From Sodaliphilus pleomorphus (lineage in GTDB: Bacteria > Bacteroidota > Bacteroidia > Bacteroidales > Muribaculaceae), in NCBI RefSeq assembly GCF_009676955.1, contig NZ_CP045696.1:983501-1047500 (forward strand): 64,000 bases of DNA, in the 5' to 3' direction. Under the pieces are notes generated by a model, which was given only the letters and a program-made list of their open reading frames with translations, was not told where the DNA came from and did no database searches. This document shows positions 25,925-34,931 of this stretch, one piece after another; positions within the stretch are counted from its first letter, which is position 1; every line of letters begins with the position of its first letter. The position numbers were made by a program, and so were the translations under genes.

Positions 25925-27232
25925 TTAATCAATTTCTTCGTCGGCCTCATAGCCGCCCATCTCGCGCAGAGCGTTCTTGAGCATCACATACTGCTGGAAC
26001 AGGTGGTTGACGGGCACCTCATCCTTGGTATAGTCGTGCATGGGCGCCTTGAGGAAGAAGCTCAGGAAGCGCTGTATGCCATAGCGCCCTGCACGGTGTG
26101 CAAGGTCCATGAGCAGTGTCAGGTCGAGGCACAAGGGTGCAGCCAGTATTGAGTCGCGGCACAGGAAGTTGATCTTGATCTGCATGGGATAGCCGAGCCA
26201 CCCGAAGATGTCGATATTGTCCCAGCCCTCCTTGTTGTCGTTGCGCGGCGGGTAGTAGTTGATGCGCACCTTGTGGTAGTAGTTGCTGTACAGGTCGGGC
26301 TGCTTGTCGGCCACGAGGATCGACTCCAGGGTAGAGAGCTTCGACACCTCCTTGGTGTGGAAGTTGGCAGGCTCGTCAAGCACAAGACCGTCGCGGTTGC
26401 CCAGTATGTTGGTCGAGAACCAGCCGTTCAAGCCCAGGCAGCGCGTGCCTATGATGGGGGCGAAACCGCTCTTTACCAGCGTTTGGCCCGTCTTGAAGTC
26501 CTTGCCGGCGATAGGCAGTTTCTTCTCCTCGGCAAGCTCCCACATGGCAGGAATGTCGACGGTGGTGTTGGGGGCGCCCATGATGAATGGAGCATCCTCT
26601 TGCAGGGCGGCATAGGCGTAGCACATCGAGGGGGCGATGTGCACGGTGTCGTTGGCCTTCATGGCAGCCTCGAGGGCAGCCAGTGTGCCGTGATACTTCA
26701 TGTCGGGGGCAACGTAAATCTCGGTCGAAGCGGCCCAGAGCACAACCACGCGGTCCACACCATTCTCCTTCTTGAAGTTGCGTATGTCTTCGCGTATCTG
26801 CTGAGCCATGTCCCAGCGGTCCTTGCAGTCTTTCACATTGTTGCCATCGAGACGCTTGGCATAGTTCTTGTCGAAGGCAGCCTTGAGGGGCTTGATGTTG
26901 ACAAGCTCATCTTTCACTGGCTCGATATCTTTGGGTTGCAGCACTTGGGCGTTGCATGCGCTCTCATAGGCATTGACGGGATACACATCCCAAGCGCCAA
27001 ACACGATGTCGTTGAGGTCGGCCAGGGGCACGATATCTTTGTAGTGCAGATATTTCTTGTCGGCGCCGCGGCCCACGCGTATTTTGTCGTACTGGGTCAT
27101 CGAGCCCACGGGCTTGCCCAGACCCTTGCGCACCATCAGCACGCCAGTCATGAATGTTGTACTCACGGCACCCAATCCGACTACCATGATGCCAAGTTTA
27201 CCTGTAGCAGGTTTTACATTTGAATTTGCCAT
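25925..27232 (-). CDS. myo-Inositol-1(3)-phosphate synthase
   Basis: 435 residues. The NAD-binding N-terminus (LGIMVVGLGAVSTTFMTGVL) is followed by VFGAWDVYPVNAYESA. The catalytic Lys/Asp region includes KLPIAGKDFKTGQTLVKSG, LGLNGWFSTNILGNRDG and IDIFGWLGYPMQIKINFLCR. The enzyme converts glucose-6-phosphate to inositol-3-phosphate in the cytoplasm. In gut Bacteroidota it is known to feed inositol phospholipids and inositol sphingolipids. It is monocistronic here, but a CDP-alcohol phosphatidyltransferase, HAD phosphatase, nucleotidyltransferase and ATP-grasp gene lie 10-14 kb away on the same strand, which fits such a pathway. Fully intact. Confidence 0.94.
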   Translation of the reverse strand: MANSNVKPATGKLGIMVVGLGAVSTTFMTGVLMVRKGLGKPVGSMTQYDKIRVGRGADKKYLHYKDIVPLADLNDIVFGAWDVYPVNAYESACNAQVLQPKDIEPVKDELVNIKPLKAAFDKNYAKRLDGNNVKDCKDRWDMAQQIREDIRNFKKENGVDRVVVLWAASTEIYVAPDMKYHGTLAALEAAMKANDTVHIAPSMCYAYAALQEDAPFIMGAPNTTVDIPAMWELAEEKKLPIAGKDFKTGQTLVKSGFAPIIGTRCLGLNGWFSTNILGNRDGLVLDEPANFHTKEVSKLSTLESILVADKQPDLYSNYYHKVRINYYPPRNDNKEGWDNIDIFGWLGYPMQIKINFLCRDSILAAPLCLDLTLLMDLAHRAGRYGIQRFLSFFLKAPMHDYTKDEVPVNHLFQQYVMLKNALREMGGYEADEEID

Positions 27233-27316
27233 AATTTGTAAGCTATTTTTGATAGATTAATGTATTCTGTTATCGTTTATAGTCATTTTCTTGCCCCGCC
27301 AAGGGGAAAGACGTGG

Positions 27317-27324
27317 CAAAATTA
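27317..27324 (-). promoter_or_regulatory. -7 box for inositol-phosphate synthase
   Basis: TAATTTTG on the minus strand, 85 bases before the ATG. CAAA stretches upstream give only 11- or 15-base spacing, so the -33 box is unclear. Confidence 0.4.
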
Positions 27325-27662
27325 GTACCTTTTCCCAAACAAAAAAATTTTTTAATGCTAATATTTAGTTAAATTCTCCTATTAAAACCCTTTATTATGT
27401 AATTTATTTTAAATCCACGTATTTAACTGGCAATATAAACTAAGTTTTGTTAATCGCACATCGGCTATTTTGCAAACAAAAACACCCAAAACTCCCTATT
27501 TTGGCACAACTAAAGCCCACGAAACACTTTTTTACATATCAAGCGGCTGGCTGCCGGCGGGCGGCACCGTTCCTTTCCCCCTCCAGCCCGCAGCCGCCCA
27601 CGGCACGAAAACGGGAGGCAAAAAACCGAAGCCTCAATAGCTGAAATACAAAAAATTATCAC

Positions 27663-27670
27663 TACCTTTG
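27663..27670 (+). promoter_or_regulatory. -7 box for Wzz/BY-kinase gene
   Basis: TACCTTTG, 92 bases before the ATG; no convincing -33 box. Confidence 0.4.
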
Positions 27671-27762
27671 CCCCAAATAATTGTGCCCACGACGGGCGCA
27701 ACATGCAACGACAACGAGCTTATAATAATTGAACTGAAAAAAATAGTATATACACATCAATC

Positions 27763-30189
27763 ATGCAGATCGTAGAAGAGAGCGCTGGTGCACCCGCCAG
27801 CACAAGTCCTAATCGCAAGGAAACAAAGAAAAATGCAACCATCTCGATGCGCGATTTTCTGAGTGCCTGCTTGCACAACTGGTACTGGTTTGTGATCTCA
27901 GTCATCGCCGTGGGCTGCCTGGCCTTCCTGTATGCCAAGTCACAGATGCAGCAATACAGCGCATCGGCCTCAATCATAATCATCAACGACTCCTACAAGC
28001 CACAAGGCAGCCAGCAACAGGTGTTTGCCGATCTCGACCTCTCGGGCAGCAAGAACTCGATTGCCAACGAGATTTACAAGATCAAAGCCACCTCGCTCAT
28101 GGAGCAGGTGGTGGAACAGCTGGGACTCAACATCCAGTACTACGGGCATGTGTACCTGCGCGACGTGAACTGCTACAAGTCGAGCCCGCTCGAGATCACC
28201 CCGCTCAGCGACAAGGTGACCTCGTTTGACATGACCATCGTGCCCAAGGGCGGCGACAACCTGCAGTACAAAATCAACGACGGCTCGTGGCACCGTGGCC
28301 GCTTCGGCAACAAGGTGAACACCGCAGTGGGGCCGGTAGCCATCATCAAGACCAACACCTACAACGAGCAATACGTGGGCTTTACCGTCGTGGCCAAGGT
28401 GAGACCAGTCCACGCTGTGGCCGCCGGTCTTGAGGCCAGCCTCACCGCCGAGAATCCCGACCAGGCTTCCGACATCGTGAACCTCACCATCAAGACCAAC
28501 AACGCCGCCCTGGGCACCGACGTGCTCAACACCCTCATCACGCTCTACAACCAAAACGCTCTCAACGACAAGAACAGCGTGGCACGCAGCACCGAGAGCT
28601 TCATCGCCAACCGCATCGCCTCGCTCTCCAAGGACTTGAGCGGCGTCGACAGCCGCATCGCACAGCTCAAGGTGGGCTCGACCAATGCCACCATCTACAG
28701 CGACCCGAGCAGCACCATCCAATATGTGAACAACGCCAACGACGCCGACCTGCAGATGAGCATCGCCAACGACATGCTTGCCCACATCCAGCACATGGCT
28801 GGCAAGGAGCTCATACCAGGCAACACCGGCCTCAACAACGCAGGCCTCATGGACCAAATCACGGCCTACAACGAGGCCATGCTCAAGTACCAGAAGATAG
28901 CAGCCACGTCGAGTGCCGAGAACCCCGTGATGATCGACCTGAACAACCAGCTCAACACGTTGCGCAACAATATCGTGCGTTCGCTGCGCGGCTACATAGG
29001 CCAGTTGCGCGTGAAGGCTGCCAGCGCTCACTCGCAGGAGAATGCCGCCACCGGCGGCCTTGCCTCGGTACCCAATCAGGAGAAAGCCATAAGCGAGGTC
29101 ACCCGCCAGCAGCAAATCAAGGAGCAACTCTACCTCTACCTGCTCAACAAGCGTGAGGAAAACGCCCTGCAGCTGGCCATCACCGAGCCCAATGCCAAGG
29201 TGGTGGAGAAGCCCTACAGCATAGGCCAGATTGCCCCCAAACAGACCTCGATCGTGTCGGCCGGCGTCGTGCTGGGCCTCGTGCTGCCGGCATTCGTGCT
29301 GCTGCTCGTGTTCTGGATACGCTCGCTCGATACCCTCATCCACAGCCGCCGCGACATCGAAGACAACTGCAACATACCCATACTGGGCGACCTGCCCGAG
29401 AAACGCAAAGACCAGAAAGGCAAGGAGCTGGTGGTGACCGAGACCGGCCGTGACCGCATCACCGAGGCACTGCGCATCGTGAGAAGCAACCTCGACTATG
29501 TGATGCCTAAACAAGACACCGGCGTGGTGCTGCAGCTCACCTCGACTATGCCTGGCGAGGGCAAGAGCTTTGTGGCCGCCAACCTGGCCCTCACTTGCGC
29601 CTATGGCGGCAAGCGGGTAGTGGCTGTCGACCTTGACCTGCGCAAAGGCCGCTTCTCAGAGTACTTCGGCCTGCGGGCCAACGGCGTGGGCGTGACAGCC
29701 TACCTCTCCGACAACATCACCAATCTCGACGACATCATCACCAAGACCGACTTGAGCGAGAACCTCGACGTGATAAGCATAGGCGCCATCCCGCCCAACC
29801 CCACACAGCTGCTGCTCTCGAGCGAGTTCAAGACGCTCATCGGCGAGCTGCGCCGCCGCTACGACTACATCGTGCTCGACACCGTGCCCTTCGGCATGAT
29901 TGCCGACGCCTCGATCATCAACCGCTATGTCGACCTCACCATCTATATCGTGGGTGAGGGCAAGATCGACAAGCGCTTCCTCGACGACCTGCAGCGCATG
30001 AGCGACGAGAAGAAAATCAAGAATCTCACCGTCTTGCTCAATGGCGTAAAGCTCAAGTCGAAGAAATACGGCTACGGTTACGGTTATGGCTACGGTTACG
30101 GCTATGGCTACGGCTACGGTTACGGTTATGGCTACGGAGACGATCCCAGCGACAAGTCAAGGCGCAAGAAGAACCGCAACAAGGCCTGA
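27763..30189 (+). CDS. Wzz/BY-kinase fusion (polysaccharide co-polymerase tyrosine autokinase) with Tyr-Gly tail
   Basis: 808 residues. Membrane segment 1 at about 37-58 and segment 2 at about 498-520 flank a periplasmic Wzz/GNVR domain with coiled-coil-rich stretches. The cytoplasmic BY-kinase has Walker A MPGEGKSFVAANLALT (about 596), Walker A' VVAVDLDLRKGRF and Walker B YDYIVLDTVPFG. BY-kinases phosphorylate their own C-terminal tyrosine cluster, and cycling of that cluster controls polymer length and export (family knowledge). Here the cluster is twelve consecutive Tyr-Gly pairs (769-792), followed by a basic end. No glycosyltransferases or Wza-type gene are adjacent, so its polymer locus is elsewhere. 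Confidence 0.92.
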   Translation: MQIVEESAGAPASTSPNRKETKKNATISMRDFLSACLHNWYWFVISVIAVGCLAFLYAKSQMQQYSASASIIIINDSYKPQGSQQQVFADLDLSGSKNSIANEIYKIKATSLMEQVVEQLGLNIQYYGHVYLRDVNCYKSSPLEITPLSDKVTSFDMTIVPKGGDNLQYKINDGSWHRGRFGNKVNTAVGPVAIIKTNTYNEQYVGFTVVAKVRPVHAVAAGLEASLTAENPDQASDIVNLTIKTNNAALGTDVLNTLITLYNQNALNDKNSVARSTESFIANRIASLSKDLSGVDSRIAQLKVGSTNATIYSDPSSTIQYVNNANDADLQMSIANDMLAHIQHMAGKELIPGNTGLNNAGLMDQITAYNEAMLKYQKIAATSSAENPVMIDLNNQLNTLRNNIVRSLRGYIGQLRVKAASAHSQENAATGGLASVPNQEKAISEVTRQQQIKEQLYLYLLNKREENALQLAITEPNAKVVEKPYSIGQIAPKQTSIVSAGVVLGLVLPAFVLLLVFWIRSLDTLIHSRRDIEDNCNIPILGDLPEKRKDQKGKELVVTETGRDRITEALRIVRSNLDYVMPKQDTGVVLQLTSTMPGEGKSFVAANLALTCAYGGKRVVAVDLDLRKGRFSEYFGLRANGVGVTAYLSDNITNLDDIITKTDLSENLDVISIGAIPPNPTQLLLSSEFKTLIGELRRRYDYIVLDTVPFGMIADASIINRYVDLTIYIVGEGKIDKRFLDDLQRMSDEKKIKNLTVLLNGVKLKSKKYGYGYGYGYGYGYGYGYGYGYGYGDDPSDKSRRKKNRNKA
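30067..30138 (+). repeat. Hexanucleotide TAYGGN repeat, twelve copies, encoding (Tyr-Gly)12
   Basis: Codons 769-792 of the BY-kinase alternate TAC/TAT and GGC/GGT (last GGA) in phase. Gain or loss of a 6-base unit would keep the frame and change the number of tyrosines. Confidence 0.95.
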
Positions 30190-30398
30190 GCACGAGCTTA
30201 GCCCAAAGGGCACAGCCACACGCCAAATACAGCACACCGAGGCATCTCCTGCACAAGAAGATGCCTCAATTGCAATTCCAGAGCGCGCATTCCCGCCTGT
30301 GCCGCAAGCCGCAGCGCCGGCCAGATTGAAGAGAAAAAAACACAAGCACAACCGTTATCTTTACACCCGTCACAACGCTCAATCGACAACAACCAAGC

Positions 30399-31634
30399 AT
30401 GCCCATCAACACAATACAACGCCTACTGCTCTTGTGCGCCATCGCAGCCATCGCCACTGTAGCAAGCGCACAACTCGAACCTGGCCAGGAGCAGCAACCT
30501 GCCACAGCAAGGCCCCCGCTGGCCCTCACGGGCAGCAACCTCACCATCGACTCCCGCCTGCAGTCGCTGGCCTTCAGCCTGCTCAAGGGCAAGCAAGGCA
30601 GCATTGTGGCCATCAATCCGGCCAACGGCGAGGTGCTGTGCCTGGCCACCAACACACCGAGCGGCCCAAACGTGGGCATGGCCATCGCCAGCGCCCTCGA
30701 GCCAGGCTCCACCATCAAGGTAGCCCAGGCCCTCACCCTGCTCACCAGCTACGAGGTCGACGCCGGCACGGCCGTGGTGTGTGAGCGCGGCGGCACCTTC
30801 GGCGGCACACACGTGGGCTGCCACAAGCACATGTCGCCCATCAAGCTCAAAGACGCCATTGCCTACTCGTGCAACACGTGGTTTCTCACCTATTTCCAGG
30901 CCATGATAGCCGATCGCGTGAACTATGCCAGCCAGGACGAAGCCCTCACCATGTGGAACAGCTACATGCGCAGCATGGGCCTGGGCAGCCCCCTGGGCAT
31001 CGACATCGCAGGCGAGCGCGGCGGACTGCTTCCCGACGTCGACTACATGAACCGCCGCTACAAAGGCCGCTGGAACGAGCGCACCATCATGTGGGTGGGC
31101 ATGGGCCAGGGCGACATTCTCACCACCCCGCTGCAACTGTGCAACCTGGCCGTGACCATTGCCAACCGCGGCTGGTATATCACGCCCCACGTGCACAAGC
31201 TCACGGCATCGAGTTACAAGCAGTATTCCACACGGCACGACACCGAGATCAACCCCATCTTCTACCCCATCGTGGTCGAGGGCATGCGCAAGGCCGTGAC
31301 CCACGGCACAGCCGCGGCCGTCAACACGCCCGCCTTCACGCTGTGCGGCAAGACCGGCACGGCCGAGAACGCAGGTCACGACCACTCCATCTTCATAGGC
31401 TTCGCCCCAATGGACCAGCCCAAGATTGCCGTGGCCGTCTACATCATGCACGGCGGCTTCGGTGCCGACCTGGCAGCCCCCATCGCGGCCCTCATCGTCG
31501 AGAAGTATCTCAAGGGCAGCCTGAGCAAGGCCTCGCAGGCACGTGCCTCGCGCCTGGCAGCCAAGCGCCTCTTTGCCGCTCAGGCACAGAGCGAGCCCAA
31601 GAAAGCAGTCCCGCGGCCAAGCCGTGGCAAATAG
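30399..31634 (+). CDS. Stand-alone secreted penicillin-binding transpeptidase domain protein
   Basis: 411 residues. A cleavable-looking signal (about 1-24, ending VASAQ) is followed almost directly by a class B-type transpeptidase domain. The three catalytic motifs are intact: S104-T-I-K107, S157-C-N159 and K318-T-G320. Class B PBPs of 550-700 residues normally have a membrane anchor and a long pedestal before this domain; here that part is missing. It could cross-link or edit peptidoglycan, or act as a beta-lactam-binding accessory enzyme. It lies 209 bases after the BY-kinase and 71 before valS. The sequence at 30370 (TATCTTTA) is one base off a -7 box. Confidence 0.85.
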   Translation: MPINTIQRLLLLCAIAAIATVASAQLEPGQEQQPATARPPLALTGSNLTIDSRLQSLAFSLLKGKQGSIVAINPANGEVLCLATNTPSGPNVGMAIASALEPGSTIKVAQALTLLTSYEVDAGTAVVCERGGTFGGTHVGCHKHMSPIKLKDAIAYSCNTWFLTYFQAMIADRVNYASQDEALTMWNSYMRSMGLGSPLGIDIAGERGGLLPDVDYMNRRYKGRWNERTIMWVGMGQGDILTTPLQLCNLAVTIANRGWYITPHVHKLTASSYKQYSTRHDTEINPIFYPIVVEGMRKAVTHGTAAAVNTPAFTLCGKTGTAENAGHDHSIFIGFAPMDQPKIAVAVYIMHGGFGADLAAPIAALIVEKYLKGSLSKASQARASRLAAKRLFAAQAQSEPKKAVPRPSRGK

Positions 31635-31660
31635 ACAACGCGAAAGTGTGATTTTTTTTG

Positions 31661-31668
31661 TACTTTTG
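31661..31668 (+). promoter_or_regulatory. -7 box for valS
   Basis: TACTTTTG, 37 bases before the valS ATG; -33 box not apparent. Confidence 0.5.
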
Positions 31669-31705
31669 CATCAGGTAACAGAAACATCTAAAATATAGTG
31701 GTTTT

Positions 31706-34372
31706 ATGAACACTTTAGCAACAAAGTACGATCCTAAAGAGGTCGAAGACAAATGGTATAAATACTGGATGGACCACCACCTGTTCAGGTCGGTCCCCGA
31801 TGAGCGGGAGCCCTACACTATCGTCATTCCGCCGCCCAACGTCACCGGCGTGCTGCACATGGGCCACATGCTCAACGAGACCATACAAGACATCCTCATA
31901 CGCCACGCGCGCATGGAAGGCAAAAACGCGCTGTGGGTGCCTGGCACCGACCACGCCTCGATCGCTACCGAAGCCAAAGTGGTCAACCGTCTGGCCCAAC
32001 AGGGCATCAAGAAGACCGACCTGAGCCGCGACGAGTTTCTCAAGCACGCCTGGGACTGGACCCACGAGCACGGAGGCATCATCCTCAAGCAACTGCGCAA
32101 GCTGGGCGCCAGCTGCGACTGGGACCGCACGGCCTTCACCATGGACGAGGTGCGCTCGCGCAGCGTGATCAAGGTGTTTTGCGACCTCTACAACAAGGGC
32201 CTCATCTACCGCGGTGTGCGCATGGTGAACTGGGACCCCAAGGCCCTCACTGCCCTGAGCGACGAGGAGGTAGTGTACAAAGACGAGCACAGCAAGCTCT
32301 ACTACTTGAAATACCGCGTGGTTGAGCAAGACGACGTGGCCAAGAAAGACGAAGGCAACATCCTGCACCGCGACGACAAGGGCTACTATGCCGTGGTGGC
32401 CACAACCCGCCCCGAGACCATCATGGGCGACACGGCCATGTGCATCAACCCCAACGACGTGAAAAATACCTGGCTCAAGGGCAAGCACGTGATTGTGCCG
32501 CTTGTGGGCCGCGAGATTCCCGTCATCGAGGACGACTATGTCGACATCGACTTCGGCACCGGTTGCCTCAAGGTGACACCGGCCCACGACCCCAACGACC
32601 ACATGCTGGGCGACAAGTACAACCTCGAGAGCATCGACATCTTCAACGACAACGGCACCCTGAGCGAGGCTGCAGGCCTCTATGTGGGCATGGACCGCTT
32701 CGACGTGCGCCGCCAGATAGAGAAAGACCTGGCCAGCGCAGGCCTGCTCGAGAAAGTGGAGGCCTACGACAACAAGGTGGGATTCAGCGAGCGCACCAAC
32801 GTGCCCATCGAGCCCAAGCTCTCGATGCAGTGGTTCCTCAAGATGAGCGACCTCACCAAGCCCGCCCTGGCAGCTGTGGAGAACGGCGACATCAACTTTG
32901 TACCCAAGAAATACATCAACACCTATCGCCACTGGATGACCGACACCAAGGACTGGTGCATAAGCCGACAGCTGTGGTGGGGGCACCGCATCCCGGCCTA
33001 TTTCCTGCCTAAGGGCGGCTATGTCGTGGCCGAGACCAAGGAAGAAGCCCTGAAGCTGGCACAGGCCAAGGACCCCGACGTGACCCTCGATAGCCTGCGC
33101 CAAGACGAGGACTGCCTCGACACCTGGTTCTCGAGCTGGCTGTGGCCCATCTCGCTCTTCGACGGAATATGCCACCCCGACAACCCCGAGATCAAATACT
33201 ACTACCCCACCAGCGACCTGGTGACCGGCCCCGACATCATCTTCTTCTGGGTGGCACGCATGATCATGGCCGGCTACGAGTATATGGGCGACAAGCCGTT
33301 TAAAAACGTGTACTTCACCGGCATCGTGCGCGACAAGCTGGGCCGCAAGATGTCGAAGTCGCTGGGCAACAGCCCCGACCCGCTCGAGCTCATCGACCGC
33401 TATGGCGCCGACGGCGTGCGCATGGGCATGATGCTGGCAGCTCCTGCCGGCAACGACATCCTCTACGACGACTCGCTGTGCGAGCAAGGCCGCAACTTCA
33501 ACAACAAGATATGGAATGCCTTCCGCCTGGTCAAGGGCTGGCAGGTGGCCGACATCGAGCAGCCCGAGCACAGCAAGATAGCCGTGCAATGGTTCCAGAA
33601 CGTGCTCGACAGCACCCTCGCCGAGGTCGAGGACCTCTTCTCCAAGTTCCGCCTCAACGAGGCCCTTATGGCTGTGTACCGCCTGTTCTGGGAGGAGTTC
33701 TCGGCCTGGTATCTCGAGATCGTGAAGCCAGCCTACCAGCAGCCCGTCGACCGCGCCACGCTCGAGGCCACGCTGCGCTTCTTCGACATCCTGCTGCGCC
33801 TGCTGCATCCCTTCATGCCCTTCATCACCGAGGAGCTGTGGCAGCACATCACCGAGCGCCACGACGGCGAGAGCATCATGCTCGCCCAACTGCCCAAGGG
33901 CGGCAAGGTCGACCGCAAGCTGCTCGACGAGATGAACGAGGCCAAGGAGATCATTTCGGGCGTGCGCAGCGTGCGCCTGAGCAAGAACGTGCCCAACAAG
34001 AGCGCGCTCAAGCTGCTCGTCGTGGGCAAGTGGACCAACCCGTTCAAGACCGTGGTCGAGAAGCTGGCCAACCTCGAGTCGATTGGGGAGACTGCGACCA
34101 AAGACGCCACGGCTGCATCCTTCATGGTGAGCACCACCGAGTATGAAGTGCCGCTCGAGGGCAACATCGACGTGGCCCAGGAGCTCAAGAAGCTCGAAGC
34201 CGAGCTCGAGTACCAGCAGGGCTTCCTCAAGAGCGTGGAGAAGAAGTTGAGCAACGAGAAATTTGTGGCTCACGCTCCCGAGGCCGTCGTCAACAACGAG
34301 CGCAAGAAGCAGGCCGATGCCTTGAGCAAAATCAAGACCCTGCAAGAGAGCATCGACGCCTTGAAGAAATAG
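31706..34372 (+). CDS. valS: Valyl-tRNA synthetase
   Basis: 888 residues, normal length. Class I signatures: [14 protein letters not shown] (HIGH-type motif, about 45-58) and [12 protein letters not shown] (about 546). The editing domain lies between ([14 protein letters not shown]). The tRNA-binding helical domain follows, and the C-terminus is a coiled coil ([20 protein letters not shown]). It charges tRNA-Val in the cytoplasm and edits misactivated threonine. Followed by a strong terminator; a single-gene unit. Confidence 0.98.
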   Translation: MNTLATKYDPKEVEDKWYKYWMDHHLFRSVPDEREPYTIVIPPPNVTGVLHMGHMLNETIQDILIRHARMEGKNALWVPGTDHASIATEAKVVNRLAQQGIKKTDLSRDEFLKHAWDWTHEHGGIILKQLRKLGASCDWDRTAFTMDEVRSRSVIKVFCDLYNKGLIYRGVRMVNWDPKALTALSDEEVVYKDEHSKLYYLKYRVVEQDDVAKKDEGNILHRDDKGYYAVVATTRPETIMGDTAMCINPNDVKNTWLKGKHVIVPLVGREIPVIEDDYVDIDFGTGCLKVTPAHDPNDHMLGDKYNLESIDIFNDNGTLSEAAGLYVGMDRFDVRRQIEKDLASAGLLEKVEAYDNKVGFSERTNVPIEPKLSMQWFLKMSDLTKPALAAVENGDINFVPKKYINTYRHWMTDTKDWCISRQLWWGHRIPAYFLPKGGYVVAETKEEALKLAQAKDPDVTLDSLRQDEDCLDTWFSSWLWPISLFDGICHPDNPEIKYYYPTSDLVTGPDIIFFWVARMIMAGYEYMGDKPFKNVYFTGIVRDKLGRKMSKSLGNSPDPLELIDRYGADGVRMGMMLAAPAGNDILYDDSLCEQGRNFNNKIWNAFRLVKGWQVADIEQPEHSKIAVQWFQNVLDSTLAEVEDLFSKFRLNEALMAVYRLFWEEFSAWYLEIVKPAYQQPVDRATLEATLRFFDILLRLLHPFMPFITEELWQHITERHDGESIMLAQLPKGGKVDRKLLDEMNEAKEIISGVRSVRLSKNVPNKSALKLLVVGKWTNPFKTVVEKLANLESIGETATKDATAASFMVSTTEYEVPLEGNIDVAQELKKLEAELEYQQGFLKSVEKKLSNEKFVAHAPEAVVNNERKKQADALSKIKTLQESIDALKK

Positions 34373-34438
34373 TCTCACTTCCCCGCCCCGCATGCTGCAA
34401 CAGGCCGCAAGCATGTGTTGCAACCGGGCACTCACCAC

Positions 34439-34483
34439 ATCGCTGGAGGGCTGGCACAAGCCGCCCTCCAGCGATTGTTTTTT
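34439..34483 (+). terminator. Intrinsic terminator of valS
   Basis: Perfect 13-base arms ATCGCTGGAGGGC (34439-34451) and GCCCTCCAGCGAT (34463-34475), then TGTTTTTT. Confidence 0.9.
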
Positions 34484-34622
34484 CCACCACGGCCACATGC
34501 AGCCCACGAGAAAGGCGCACAAGCGGGGCTCTCACAGCCAAAAAGACGACGAACAATAAAGTGCCCAACCGAGACAAAACAATTGAACTCGCGAAAAAAA
34601 TTGAAGAAAAAAACTATATGCA

Positions 34623-34633
34623 CTGCAATGCAG
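34623..34633. repeat. Palindrome CTGCAATGCAG, copy 1
   Basis: Perfect 11-base palindrome, preceded by CA as in copy 2 (13 identical bases, 34621-34633). Possible operator for the AAA ATPase gene downstream. Confidence 0.7.
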
Positions 34634-34702
34634 ACGTAATTAACAATCCAACGATAACATATTGTGAGACAGATAAAAAAGACGTTTTATTGTCGATAAA
34701 GA

Positions 34703-34722
34703 AACTGCACTGCAATGCAGTT
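34703..34722. repeat. Palindrome CTGCAATGCAG, copy 2, within a larger inverted repeat
   Basis: The 11-base palindrome is at 34710-34720. Here it is also overlapped by AACTGCA (34703-34709) and TGCAGTT (34716-34722), a nested 7-base inverted repeat. The copies are 87 bases apart. Confidence 0.7.
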
Positions 34723-34931
34723 GCTCTACTCGTAAGTCGGATAACTGAATAAGATTTTCCTACATAATGGTTGACTATCATGTGGGGTTAGTCAGGAATT
34801 TCCCAAAGTATAACAATGTAGGTTCGCTCCCAAAGGAATTGTGGTACTACAAAAATAATGCATTTAAAATTTGGATTATTGAAAAACAACAGCCATATTT
34901 GCAGAAAAACCACAAATATAGGCTTTAAGTT

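Larger units (their letters stand above)
27233..27762. other. Intergenic region between divergent genes
   Basis: 530 bases between inositol-phosphate synthase and the BY-kinase gene. AT-rich from 27330 to 27540, then a GC-rich patch (27540-27620) with no credible gene. Contains the two -7 boxes listed separately (27317-27324 minus, 27663-27670 plus). No RNA gene recognised. Confidence 0.5.
34373..34931. other. Intergenic AT-rich island left of AAA ATPase
   Basis: 559 bases. The valS terminator occupies the first part. From about 34550 the composition drops to clearly AT-rich. Two copies of an 11-base palindrome and an inverted repeat TGACTA (34772-34777) / TAGTCA (34789-34794) are present. 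A short open frame at 34561-34752 has no recognisable product and spans the repeats, so I do not call it a gene. Confidence 0.5.

Noticed and set aside
27447..27644. 65-codon frame in the gap before the BY-kinase gene
   Set aside because: Pro/Arg/Lys-rich, no similarity I recognise, no promoter, overlaps the GC-rich patch only.
31715..34522. Open frame of about 935 codons on the minus strand opposite valS
   Set aside because: Antisense shadow of valS, same compositional signature, no recognisable protein.
34561..34752. 63-codon frame upstream of the AAA ATPase
   Set aside because: Spans both palindrome copies (MHCNAD and LHCNAV are the repeat translated); looks like regulatory DNA and not a coding sequence.
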